DNA of 64,000 nucleotides, taken from Mesorhizobium sp. M1B.F.Ca.ET.045.04.1.1. GTDB lineage: Bacteria; Pseudomonadota; Alphaproteobacteria; Rhizobiales; Rhizobiaceae. Below the pieces are notes generated by a model that was given only the letters and a program-made list of their open reading frames with translations, searched no databases and had not been told where the DNA came from. Positions 50,397 to 58,477 of this stretch are shown one piece after another. The position numbers and the translations under genes were made by a program. The stretch lies in assembly GCF_003952465.1 (NCBI RefSeq), contig NZ_CP034448.1, forward strand, positions 2,767,001 to 2,831,000. The letters run 5' to 3'. Every line of letters starts with the position of its first letter. Positions within the stretch are counted from its first letter, which is position 1.

Positions 50397-51204
50397 CCGA
50401 GCACCAGGCCGCAATGTCTGCCGTCGCCGGGGGGACTTCCCCCGGCCTGCCGGCGGGCCCGCCGACGGCGCGGCGCCACGCGTTTCACTGCGCGGCATCG
50501 TCAAGACCTTCGGCTCGCACCAGGCGCTCCGCGGCGTCGATCTCGACATCTATCCGGGTGAGTGTCTCGGTCTTGTCGGCGACAACGCCGCGGGCAAGTC
50601 GACGCTGACCAAGATCATATCCGGCACCTACATTCCCGATGGCGGTACCATCACCATCGAAGGTCGGCCGGTGGTGCTCTCCGGCCCGGCAGACGCGCGT
50701 TCCCGCAACATCGAGATGGTGTTTCAGGACCTTTCCCTGTGCGATCATATCGACGTGATAGGCAATCTCTTCCTTGGGCGAGAGCGCACCAAGGGGCCAT
50801 TCCTCGATCACCAGGCCATGCTCGAAGGCGCACGCCACATGCTGGAGGCTCTTGAGATCCGCATTCCCCGCCTCACCGCCAAGGTGGAGAAGCTGTCTGG
50901 CGGCCAGCGGCAGGCCATCGCCATCGCCCGCGCCGCAGCCTTCAACCCGAAGGTACTGATCATGGACGAGCCCACCTCGGCGCTCGCCGTGGCGGAAGTC
51001 GAAGCAGTGCTGGCACTGATCAAGCGCGTCAAGGCGCGCGGCGTTTCGGTTATCCTCATCACCCATCGCCTTCAGGACCTGTTTCGCGTCTGCGACCGCA
51101 TCGCCGTCATGTACGAAGGCACCAAGGTTGCCGAGCGCCGGATCGGTGAAACGGACCTCGAAGACATCGTCAAGCTCATCGTCGGAGAAGGCGCACACCA
51201 ATGA
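50365..51204 (+). CDS. CUT2-type ABC transporter ATPase (single domain), uncertain N-terminus
   Basis: The ATPase domain is clear: Walker A 'GDNAAGKST', signature 'LSGGQRQAIAIARAA', Walker B 'VLIMDEPTSALA' and 'VILITHRLQDLF'. With about 250 residues in the core, it is a single-domain FrcA-like ATPase rather than the double RbsA type. The start is doubtful: ATG 50,365 overlaps the binding-protein gene by 32 bases, while a natural ATGA-coupled start at 50,393 is in another frame. Adding one G to the six-G run at 50,429-50,434 would join that start to the domain. A missing base is therefore possible. Confidence 0.85.
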   Translation: MSSRTGQSSNDRAPGRNVCRRRGDFPRPAGGPADGAAPRVSLRGIVKTFGSHQALRGVDLDIYPGECLGLVGDNAAGKSTLTKIISGTYIPDGGTITIEGRPVVLSGPADARSRNIEMVFQDLSLCDHIDVIGNLFLGRERTKGPFLDHQAMLEGARHMLEALEIRIPRLTAKVEKLSGGQRQAIAIARAAAFNPKVLIMDEPTSALAVAEVEAVLALIKRVKARGVSVILITHRLQDLFRVCDRIAVMYEGTKVAERRIGETDLEDIVKLIVGEGAHQ

Positions 51205-52214
51205 CCGTCTACACCGAAAGGGCGAAAGGCTCGCCATGGGCCGACTTCCTGGCTGAGAACGCTCAGATACTCTCCATCGCGATCTTCTTCTTCGCATGCA
51301 TCGCCTTCTTTGCCGTCGGCACGAACACCTTCCTCACCGTTGGCAACATTCTGAACATCCTGCGACAGGCGGCCCCCATACTGATCGTCGCCGTGGCGAT
51401 GACCTTCGTCATCATCACAGCTGGTATTGACCTGTCAGTCGGCTCGCAGGTGGCGCTGGTCAACGCGCTGGCTGCCATCCTGATGGCTGCAGGCCTACCA
51501 TGGCCTGCCACCGTTCTGGCCATGCTGGCCCTCGGCGTGCTGACGGGGCTTGGGCAAGGCTGGTTCGTGGCCTATCAGGACGTGCCAGCCTTTATCGTCA
51601 CGCTCGCTGGCCTTTCCATCCTGCGCGGGCTGGCACTTTACCTCACCCAGGGCTATTCGATCCCGATTGAGAACGCTGCAGGCTTCCTCATGCTGGGCCG
51701 CGGTGAAATCGTCGGTATCCCAGTTCCCGCGCTCATCGCTGTGGTCGTGGCCGTCGTCGGCTATGTCACGATCCGCTCGACCCGCTACGGGCGGCAGGTG
51801 GTGGCGGTCGGCTCCAATATGGAGGCGGCGCGTCGCGTCGGCATGCCGGCGCGCTGGGTCATCGCCTCGGTCTACATGATCTCGGGCATTTCCTGCGCCG
51901 TCGCCGGCCTGCTTATCGCCGCTCGTCTTGGCTCGGGTTCGTCCAACGCGGCCGTCGGCTTCGAACTGCAAGTGATCGCAGCCGTTGTCCTTGGCGGCAC
52001 CTCGCTGATGGGCGGGCGCGGGACCATCCTCGGTACCCTGCTCGGCACGCTCACCATCGCCGTGATAGGCAATGGCCTTATCCTCATGCACATTTCGCCC
52101 TTCTTCACCCAGATCGTCACCGGCGCCATCATCCTGATCGCCATCTGGCTGAACACCCGCATCTTCAATGCCAAGTTCCGGCTGCCGAGCAGAGCGGGAG
52201 GCAAAGCGAAATGA
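51201..52214 (+). CDS. RbsC-type ABC transporter permease
   Basis: The 337-residue protein has about nine or ten membrane segments and RbsC/BPD_transp_2 signatures: 'VAMTFVIITAGIDLSVGSQVAL', 'VPAFIVTLAGLSILRGLALYLTQG', 'RYGRQVVAVGSNMEAARRVGM' and 'VVLGGTSLMGGRGTILGTLLG'. Four-base overlaps on both sides indicate a coupled operon. Confidence 0.92.
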   Translation: MTVYTERAKGSPWADFLAENAQILSIAIFFFACIAFFAVGTNTFLTVGNILNILRQAAPILIVAVAMTFVIITAGIDLSVGSQVALVNALAAILMAAGLPWPATVLAMLALGVLTGLGQGWFVAYQDVPAFIVTLAGLSILRGLALYLTQGYSIPIENAAGFLMLGRGEIVGIPVPALIAVVVAVVGYVTIRSTRYGRQVVAVGSNMEAARRVGMPARWVIASVYMISGISCAVAGLLIAARLGSGSSNAAVGFELQVIAAVVLGGTSLMGGRGTILGTLLGTLTIAVIGNGLILMHISPFFTQIVTGAIILIAIWLNTRIFNAKFRLPSRAGGKAK

Positions 52215-53280
52215 CGGCCACCCCGCTCTCCGAGGCGCATGTGCGCTCGGGCAAGGTGATGACGGTGGCCGGGCCGGTCGCCGCCGCCGACCTTGGCATG
52301 ACGCTCATGCACGAGCATGTGCTGAACGATTGTTTGTGCTGGTGGCACAGGCCGAAGGAGCCTGAGCGGCAATATCTGGCTGGCGGCTTCGTGTGCATGG
52401 AGATCCTGTCGGAGCTGCGCCAGGACCCCTTCGTCAACCGCCACAACATCACTCTGGACGATGAGGCGCTGGCGGTGAAGGAACTGAAGCAGTTCGCAGC
52501 CGTCGGCGGGCGCACCCTGGTCGAGCCTACCTGCCAGGGCATCGGCCGCGATCCGCTGGCCATGCGCCGAATTTCGGCGGCGAGCGGGCTCAATATCGTC
52601 ATGGGCGCCGGCTACTATCTCGCATCCTCCCACCCGGCCAAGGTGGCGTCGATGTCAGCCGACGACATCGCCGCCGAGATCGTGCGCGAGGCAGTGGACG
52701 GCGTTGAGGGCACCGGGGTAAGGATCGGGCTGATCGGCGAGATCGGCGTTTCCGCCGACTTCACAAAAAGCGAAGAGAAGTCCCTGCGCGGAGCCGCCCG
52801 CGCCCAGCAGCTGACGGGGCTGCCGCTGATGGTGCATCTGCCCGGCTGGTTCCGTTTCGGCCATAAGGTGCTCGACATCGTTGAGGAGGAGGGGCGGAGC
52901 TGCGCCACACGGTGCTGTGCCACATGAACCCCTCGCACGACGATTTCGCCTATCAATTGTCGTTGGCCGCTCGCGGCGCCTTCATCGAATATGACATGGT
53001 CGGCATGGACTTCTTCTATGCCGACCAGCAGGTGCAGTGCCCGAGCGACGACGAGGCGGCGCGTGGCATCGTGCGCTTGATCGACGCCGGTTATCTGGAT
53101 CGCATCCTGATCTCGCACGACGTGTTCCTGAAGATGATGCTCACTCATTATGGCGGCAACGGATATGCCTACGTGCCGAAGCACTTCCTGCCGCGCCTGG
53201 GGCGACATGGCGTGCCGGAGGCCGCGCTCACGCGGCTGATGCATGACAATCCGCGCTTGGTCTTCGACGCGACGGTCTGA
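52211..53280 (+). pseudogene. Phosphotriesterase-family hydrolase, interrupted by a one-base frameshift
   Basis: Two frames together give a complete 356-residue phosphotriesterase-like protein. The first part has the metal-site start 'GMTLMHEHVLND', 'GRTLVEPTCQGIGRDP' and 'IGLIGEIGVS'. The second has 'HMNPSHDD', 'ILISHDVFLKMMLTHYGGNGY' and the terminal 'MHDNPRLVF'. The break is in a four-G run at 52,891-52,894; one extra G restores 'VEEEGAELRHTVLCHMNPSHDD'. The family uses two metals to hydrolyse lactones, phosphoesters or amides. All visible metal ligands are kept, so the break may be a sequence error rather than true decay. Confidence 0.85.
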
Positions 53281-53324
53281 CGTTGGAAGGCCCCAATTTC
53301 CCATAGAAGAAAGCGAAAGACGAC

Positions 53325-54098
53325 ATGACAAAGAAGGTTCTCCTGGTCGGCGAAAGCTGGGTAAGTTCGGCCACCCACTATAAGGGCTTCGATCAGTTCG
53401 GTTCCGTCACCTTCCATCTCGGCGCCGAGCCGCTGGTAAAGGCGCTTGAAGGCTCAGAATATGAGCTGACTTACATGCCGGCCCACGAAGCAGTGGAGAA
53501 GCTGCCCTTCGAGATGGCGGGGCTAGACATCTACGATACCATCATCCTGTCCGACATCGGGGCGAATTCGCTGCTTCTGCCGCCGGAGGTGTGGCTGCAT
53601 TCGCGCACCGTGCCGAACCGGCTGAAGTTGCTCAAGGCCTGGGTGGAAAAGGGCGGGGGCCTGCTCATGGTCGGCGGCTACTTCTCTTTCCAGGGCATCG
53701 ACGGCAAGGCCCGCTGGCGCCGCACGCCGGTGGAAGACACACTGCCCGTCACCTGCCTGCCCTATGACGATCGCGTCGAGATACCCGAAGGCACCGTGGC
53801 CGAGATCGTCGCCGCGGATCATCCGGTCATGGCGGGACTGACCGGCCAGGCATGGCCGCCGCTGCTTGGCGTCAACGAGGTTGAACTTCGGCCAGGTACT
53901 AATGCTGAGCTGCTCGCGCGCCTGCCGCAGGACCAGGGTGGCTTCCCGCTGCTTGTGATTGGCAGCCATGGCAAGGGCCGCACGGCGGCCTGGACCTCTG
54001 ACATCGGCCCGCACTGGCTATCGCCGGCCTTTTGTGCCTGGGAAGGCTACGGCAGGCTGTGGAAGAACATCCTCGGCTGGCTGACCGCCGAGCGCTGA
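53325..54098 (+). CDS. Glutamine-amidotransferase-like (DJ-1/ThuA-like) protein
   Basis: The 257-residue protein matches the PF07090 type class-I-amidotransferase-like fold: 'KKVLLVGESWVSSATHYKGFDQFGSVTFHLG', 'YDTIILSDIGANSLLLPPE', 'LKAWVEKGGGLLMVGGYFSFQGIDG' and 'GRTAAWTSDIGPHWLSPAF'. I see no usual nucleophilic elbow cysteine, so it may be a binding rather than a transferase subunit. Similar proteins sit beside sugar importers and thiamine/nucleoside catabolic genes. Confidence 0.75.
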   Translation: MTKKVLLVGESWVSSATHYKGFDQFGSVTFHLGAEPLVKALEGSEYELTYMPAHEAVEKLPFEMAGLDIYDTIILSDIGANSLLLPPEVWLHSRTVPNRLKLLKAWVEKGGGLLMVGGYFSFQGIDGKARWRRTPVEDTLPVTCLPYDDRVEIPEGTVAEIVAADHPVMAGLTGQAWPPLLGVNEVELRPGTNAELLARLPQDQGGFPLLVIGSHGKGRTAAWTSDIGPHWLSPAFCAWEGYGRLWKNILGWLTAER

Positions 54099-54100
54099 CC

Positions 54101-55000
54101 TCAAAGGTGCGCCAGGATCGCTCTCATTTCCTCGATGCTCGGAAAGGCGCCCAGCGTGCCTTTCCGCGACACGGTGAGTGCGCTCGCTCGGGTCGCATGG
54201 ATGAGCGCCAGTTCGTCAAGGCGGGTGCCGCGCAGGAACGCGGAGGCCAGGGCCACGCCCATAAACGTGTCCCCCGCGCCGGTGGTGTCCACGACGTTAG
54301 CGGGCATCGCGGCCACCCGCAGCGGAGCACCGCCGCCGCTGAGCAGGGCGCCGTCCGCGCCGAGCGTCAGCACCACATCGCGTACGCCGCGCGCATGCAG
54401 CACGGCGGCGGCCGCGTCGCTCGACTCGCCCGTCAGTGCCATCGCCTCGCCTGCATTGAGGAAGGCAAGGTCTACCAGCGGCCACAGATCCTGAAAGGAA
54501 GGCCTGAGCGGCGACGGATTGAAGGCTGTGACGATGCTGCGCCGGCGCGCTTCGCGCAGCAGCGCCTCTGTCGTCGCCTCGCTCAGATTGCCTTGGAAAA
54601 CCGCAAGGTCGCCCGGTTGTGCTTCGCGGATAGCAAGCAGCGCATCCTCGGGCCGAAGGTTCTCGGCCGCGTCCGTCGTGGTGACGATGGCGTTCTCCCC
54701 GTCGGGAGTTGTGAATATGATGGAGAAGTCGCTGCTGCGGCCCTCCTGTCGCAGGAGTCGGCATTCGACTGGCTCGGCGGCGAGCCGTTCGGCGATGCTC
54801 TGGGCGCGGAACTCCACACCCACAGGCGCTACGAGGGTGGTGCTCAGGCCGCAGCGGGCCATGACCACCGCTTGGTTTGCGCCCTTGCCGCCGAGATCGC
54901 TGGAGCCGTGGCTGCCGAAGATCGAGGCACCGGCCAATGGCCACTGTTCGACCCGGATGGTCTCGTCAACCGCCACATTGCCTATGACATAAGCATGCAT
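54101..55000 (-). CDS. PfkB-family (ribokinase-like) kinase
   Basis: The protein of about 299 residues has both PfkB signatures: 'GGKGANQAVVMARCG' near residue 36 and 'VVDTTGAGDTFMGVALAS' with the catalytic Asp near residue 247. It phosphorylates a sugar or nucleoside hydroxyl. ATG 55,000 has GGAAG upstream; a GTG at 55,006 is possible. It is the only gene of the cluster on the minus strand: its stop faces the amidotransferase stop two bases away, and it diverges from the BtpA-like gene with only 26 bases between the starts. Confidence 0.88.
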   Translation of the reverse strand: MHAYVIGNVAVDETIRVEQWPLAGASIFGSHGSSDLGGKGANQAVVMARCGLSTTLVAPVGVEFRAQSIAERLAAEPVECRLLRQEGRSSDFSIIFTTPDGENAIVTTTDAAENLRPEDALLAIREAQPGDLAVFQGNLSEATTEALLREARRRSIVTAFNPSPLRPSFQDLWPLVDLAFLNAGEAMALTGESSDAAAAVLHARGVRDVVLTLGADGALLSGGGAPLRVAAMPANVVDTTGAGDTFMGVALASAFLRGTRLDELALIHATRASALTVSRKGTLGAFPSIEEMRAILAHL

Positions 55001-55026
55001 GAACACTCTTCCGAAGGACTTTTGAA

Positions 55027-55869
55027 ATGCAGCAAATCTCGGACAATCCCGCCAGCGCCATAAGGGAAATATTCGGGCGCGACAAGGCGCTGATCGGCAT
55101 GATTCATTGCCCCGCCTTCCCCGGTGCCCCCCGTTATCGCGGCGCCGATATGAAAACCATCTACGATACCTGCATGCGCGATGCCGAAGCCCTTATCGAA
55201 GGCGGGATGCATGGCCTGATTATCGAAAACCATGGCGACGTGCCCTTCTCGAAGCCTGACGACATCGGCTATGAGACGGCTGCCTTCATGTCGGTCGTCA
55301 CCGACCGCATCGCGCGCGCGGTCGGCGTGCCGCTTGGCATCAATGTGCTGGCCAATGCGCCGATACCGGCCTTTGCCATCGCCCTGGCGGGAGGCGCGAA
55401 GTTCATCCGCGTCAACCAATGGGCGAACGCCTATGTCGCCAATGAGGGCTTCATGGAGGGTCGCGCGGCGGAGGCCATGCGTTATCGTTCGGCGCTCAGG
55501 GCCGAGCACATCAAGGTCTTCGCCGACAGCCACGTCAAGCATGGCAGCCACGCCATCGTCGCCGATCGCAGCATTGCCGAGCTGACGCGCGACCTCGCCT
55601 TTTTTGATGCCGACGGCGTAATTGCCACCGGCCAGCGCACCGGCAACGCCGCTACCATCGAGGAGATCGAGGAGATCGCCGCCGCCACGCATCTGCCGCT
55701 GCTGGTCGGCTCGGGCGTAGACAAAACCAATGTCGTGGAGATCCTCAAGCGCACAAGCGGCGTCATCGTCGCCTCGTCGCTGAAGGCGGGCGGCGCTTGG
55801 TGGAACCCGGTCGACATCGAGCGCGTGCGCGCCTTCCGCGCCGCTGCCGAGCCGGCTCTGGAAGCCTGA
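55027..55869 (+). CDS. BtpA/SgcQ family TIM-barrel protein
   Basis: The 280-residue protein fits the BtpA/SgcQ family: 'ALIGMIHCPAFPGAPRY', 'EALIEGGMHGLIIENHGDVPF', 'PLGINVLANAPIPAFAIALAGGAKFIRVN', 'DGVIATGQRTG' and 'PLLVGSGVDKTNV'. Members outside photosynthetic organisms are suspected nucleosidases or sugar-metabolising enzymes. It is directly followed by tenA, with three bases between. Confidence 0.85.
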   Translation: MQQISDNPASAIREIFGRDKALIGMIHCPAFPGAPRYRGADMKTIYDTCMRDAEALIEGGMHGLIIENHGDVPFSKPDDIGYETAAFMSVVTDRIARAVGVPLGINVLANAPIPAFAIALAGGAKFIRVNQWANAYVANEGFMEGRAAEAMRYRSALRAEHIKVFADSHVKHGSHAIVADRSIAELTRDLAFFDADGVIATGQRTGNAATIEEIEEIAAATHLPLLVGSGVDKTNVVEILKRTSGVIVASSLKAGGAWWNPVDIERVRAFRAAAEPALEA

Positions 55870-55872
55870 CGG

Positions 55873-56529
55873 ATGACGGGCGAAACGCTGTCGGAGCGCA
55901 TTTTGCGCGAAAACGAGGCCGTCTTCGAAGCCATGGTTCGCCACCGCTTCACCACGGACATCGAGGGCGGTCATCTGGCGGGCGAGGTGTTCGACCGCTA
56001 CCTTGTCTACGAGGGCGCCTTCGTGGATACGGCCATCTCGATCTTCGCGCTTGCCACCGCCAAGGCCGGCACGATCGAACAGAAGCGCTGGCTGATCGGT
56101 GTGCAGGATGATCTGGCCAACCAGCAGATCGCCTATTTCGAACGGACACTGGCGGCCCGCGTCATCGATCCCAGCAGCTTCAATCTCGGCGATCCGCGCG
56201 TGAAGGCATTCTGCGCCGGGATGCTGGACATAGCCGAAAAGGGAGCATTCCTCGACACCATCGTTGCGATGTTTGCGGCGGAATGGATGTACTGGACTTG
56301 GTCGAAGCGCGTCGCGGCCGCGGCCATTGCCGATCCGCTGCTCAAGGAGTGGGTGGCCATGCACGCCGGCGATACCTTCGCCAGGCAGGCTGGATGGCTG
56401 AGGCAGCAGATCGACGAGGCGGACGCCAGCCTCGACGATGCAGGGCAGGCCCGGCTCAGCGCCGTCTTCGGCCGCGTGCAGGCACTGGAGATTGCCTTCC
56501 ATGATGCCGCCTATGGAAACATTGTATGA
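55873..56529 (+). CDS. tenA: TenA/THI-4 family protein
   Basis: The 218-residue helical protein has TenA features: 'FDRYLVYEGAFVDTAISIFALATAKA', 'LANQQIAYFERTLAARV' and 'MFAAEWMYWTWSKR', with a terminal 'HDAAYGN'. Classical TenA hydrolyses aminopyrimidines from degraded thiamine. I could not confirm the catalytic cysteine, so it may be a divergent TenA. Its stop overlaps the start of the M20 remnant by ATGA. Confidence 0.8.
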   Translation: MTGETLSERILRENEAVFEAMVRHRFTTDIEGGHLAGEVFDRYLVYEGAFVDTAISIFALATAKAGTIEQKRWLIGVQDDLANQQIAYFERTLAARVIDPSSFNLGDPRVKAFCAGMLDIAEKGAFLDTIVAMFAAEWMYWTWSKRVAAAAIADPLLKEWVAMHAGDTFARQAGWLRQQIDEADASLDDAGQARLSAVFGRVQALEIAFHDAAYGNIV

Positions 56530-56747
56530 GCGAGCCTCGGATAGACGCCGAGCGTTTCTTTAATCGTCTCGATGCCTTGGCCAGGATCGGCGCCACGCCC
56601 AAGGGAGGTGTCAACCGGCAGGCGCTTTCGCCGCAGGACCGGAGCGCGCGACGCCTTCTGACGGAGCTTAGTCGGACACGACGTTTCGGTGTTGCTCAGG
56701 ACGCGATCGCCAACTTGTTCATTCGCGCGAAGGCAAGGTTCGCGTAG
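56526..56747 (+). pseudogene. 5' fragment of an M20-family amidohydrolase
   Basis: The 73 residues match the start of Zn-dependent N-carbamoyl-amino-acid/allantoate amidohydrolases: 'ERFFNRLDALARIGATPKGGVNRQALSPQDR.ARRLL' then 'QDAIANLF'. The intact family is about 410 residues; the homology ends near 56,730 and a stop follows. The metal-binding part is lost. Insertion-sequence remnants downstream point to truncation by rearrangement. In the ancestral operon it probably worked with TenA. Confidence 0.75.
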
Positions 56748-57348
56748 CCTTCAGACAACCTTTTGATTTACTTGCGGAAACGGTGGCGGCAGCGACGTCG
56801 GCCGTGCATCCGAATGGCGGAAGTGCGATCTGATCGGTCTGACGTTTATGAAAACACCGCCTAATTCATGGGGCGCCGATTTCACGAGTCAACGATCAGT
56901 CCGCGCAGGTAGCCTTCGAGCATCGTCGAACGGCGGAGAGACTTCGCTTTCCCGTTCAGCCAGGAGGTTAAGGTCGGCGACGGGCAGTCGCGCCAGGGTC
57001 TTGTGTCCACGGCCTTGCCCCGCCACTCGTCGGCGTCGAGAACATACGTCGCCCACATGCCGTAGCGGGCAGCACGCGCCTTAGACTGCGCAGCGAGATA
57101 TCGCGTCACCGATGATGAGCGAGGCCTCCGACGCCCCCGCACGGCTTGTTCGAAAGCATCGACTTGATGGCGGCCCATGCGCAGTCTGTGAGTTCGTACC
57201 GCATGGTTCGAGGCTCCGTTTTGAGGAGCTGGAATCACACATCCGGAGTCGGTGTCAAAGCCGACAGGCATCGCGTCCCGCCTCGGCGCAAACTGCGGCT
57301 CTCATCGAATAAGACCCAGACGGGTCCGGCAACCCATCTACTCTCCGA
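56748..57348. other. Rearranged stretch with transposase debris
   Basis: No intact gene is seen. The minus strand carries a short IS5-like start (separate entry). A 129-residue minus-strand frame (56,882-57,271) overlaps it, but its sequence matches no family that I recognise. Confidence 0.45.
57132..57204 (-). mobile_element. IS5-family transposase N-terminal remnant
   Basis: From ATG 57,204 the minus strand reads 'MRYELTDCAWAAIKSMLSNKPCG', matching the common IS5-group opening 'MRYELTDHEWAAIKPMLPNKPRG'. The match ends after about 24 residues. It marks an old insertion close to the truncated M20 gene. Confidence 0.65.
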
Positions 57349-57740
57349 CTATGGACGCCGGCGGGCTGAGGTTATCGGATCGGCATGACGAAGGACGATC
57401 CTCCACGCGCCTTCTTCCCGCCGGAATATGATGGTGACCCGAGCGCAATCGGTACCAGTTTGTCGCCACCACCGACTTTGGATCGCAACCGCTCGATCTC
57501 GATGGTGTATCCCAAGTCCGCCGTCGCGTACTCGGAGATGCGCTCAAAGCCGGTGGCCTCGCCGTCCCGGTAATTGGTGGCAGCCCGTTCCATGGTCGCG
57601 GCGGCCTTTTCCCACCCCTTCGCCGGCGTCCGAACGGATTAGCGATAATGACGTCATCCCGTTGCGAATAGAGATCTTTCAGAGGTTCAGGATCGCCCTT
57701 CACGAAAGCATCTAAAGCGAGATGATCCTGCTCGAGGAGA
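57349..57740 (-). pseudogene. SnoaL/NTF2-like protein with two frameshifts
   Basis: Three minus-strand frames read in order give one SnoaL-like protein: 'ALDAFVKGDPEPLKDLYSQ' and 'DDVIIANPFG', then 'PAKGWEKAAATMERAATNY' through 'EYATADLGYTIEIER', then 'LRVTIIFRREEGAWRIVLRHADPI'. Single missing bases near 57,620 and near 57,450 explain both shifts. The start is not defined. Function is unknown; such proteins are often small-molecule isomerase-like or stress-related. Confidence 0.65.
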
Positions 57741-57775
57741 ACTCTATACGAAAAGCCGCCCCCCGCCCGCGAGCT

Positions 57776-58336
57776 TCAATCAGTTGCGCTCTCCGTGGCA
57801 AAATGGTCCCTGGCGGCGTTTGTCCTGGCACTGTTGGCTCTAATATTTTCGACGCTGACCGGCAACAGGTTGGAAGGACCATGAACGACCGGCAGTTTGC
57901 CATGATGAAGTCCCTGCTCGAAACAAGGCAAGTCATCGCCGAAGACGAGCCAAGGGAGCATCTCGCCGACCATGATATGTGCTTGAGGCTTCACGAGCGT
58001 CAAATCTTCGAGCGTGCAGGCAAAGATCGAGAGCTCTCGTGGGTTTTCGTAGGAGATCGGTGACCCGCATCGCCCGCAATGCGTGCGCTCGACACCATCC
58101 GATGACTCGTACGATATCGGCCTTCCCCGGGTGTAACGGAAGTGCGCCTTATCGATATTGAAAAACGTCACGAAAGCGCTAGAACTCTGACGCCGGCAGC
58201 TCTCGCAGTGGCAATGGACTACGTCGAACATTGGCCCCGTGAGTTCATAGCGGACATTCCCGCACATGCATCGGCCTTTCGTCGTCTGCGTGCCTTCCAT
58301 GTCTAATGCTTCAGGCTTGGAACGTTCAGAGCTCAT
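57776..58336 (-). CDS. GFA (Mss4-like) zinc-binding family protein
   Basis: The start at 58,336 follows AAGGAAG. The 186-residue product has the zinc ligands of the GFA/CENP-V family: 'GRCMCGNVRYELTG', 'CHCESCRRQS' and 'HCGRCGSPISYE'. The family includes glutathione-dependent formaldehyde-activating enzymes, but most members are uncharacterised. The C-terminal 45 residues are not typical of the family and may be a frame artefact near the end. Confidence 0.8.
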   Translation of the reverse strand: MSSERSKPEALDMEGTQTTKGRCMCGNVRYELTGPMFDVVHCHCESCRRQSSSAFVTFFNIDKAHFRYTRGRPISYESSDGVERTHCGRCGSPISYENPRELSIFACTLEDLTLVKPQAHIMVGEMLPWLVFGDDLPCFEQGLHHGKLPVVHGPSNLLPVSVENIRANSARTNAARDHFATESATD

Positions 58337-58477
58337 AGTAAGCTTCCTTAGTTGAGCCCCTGGGTAAACTCCCCCTGGGGTAAGCACGGCAGCGAATGGT
58401 GCCGGCACGAGCCATATCTGGCCGGAGCAGCGGTGGGTGAGTCCGAGCGTCACTGCTCGTCGACCCGCCTAGCACCC
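58337..58477. other. Short intergenic region
   Basis: Two G/C-rich near-copies, CCCCTGGGTAA and CCCTGGGGTAA, lie around 58,358-58,383. Nothing else is recognised. Confidence 0.35.

Noticed and set aside
54032..55063. 343-codon plus-strand frame over the PfkB gene
   Set aside because: It is antisense to a kinase with both family signatures and is rich in arginine and alanine without homology.
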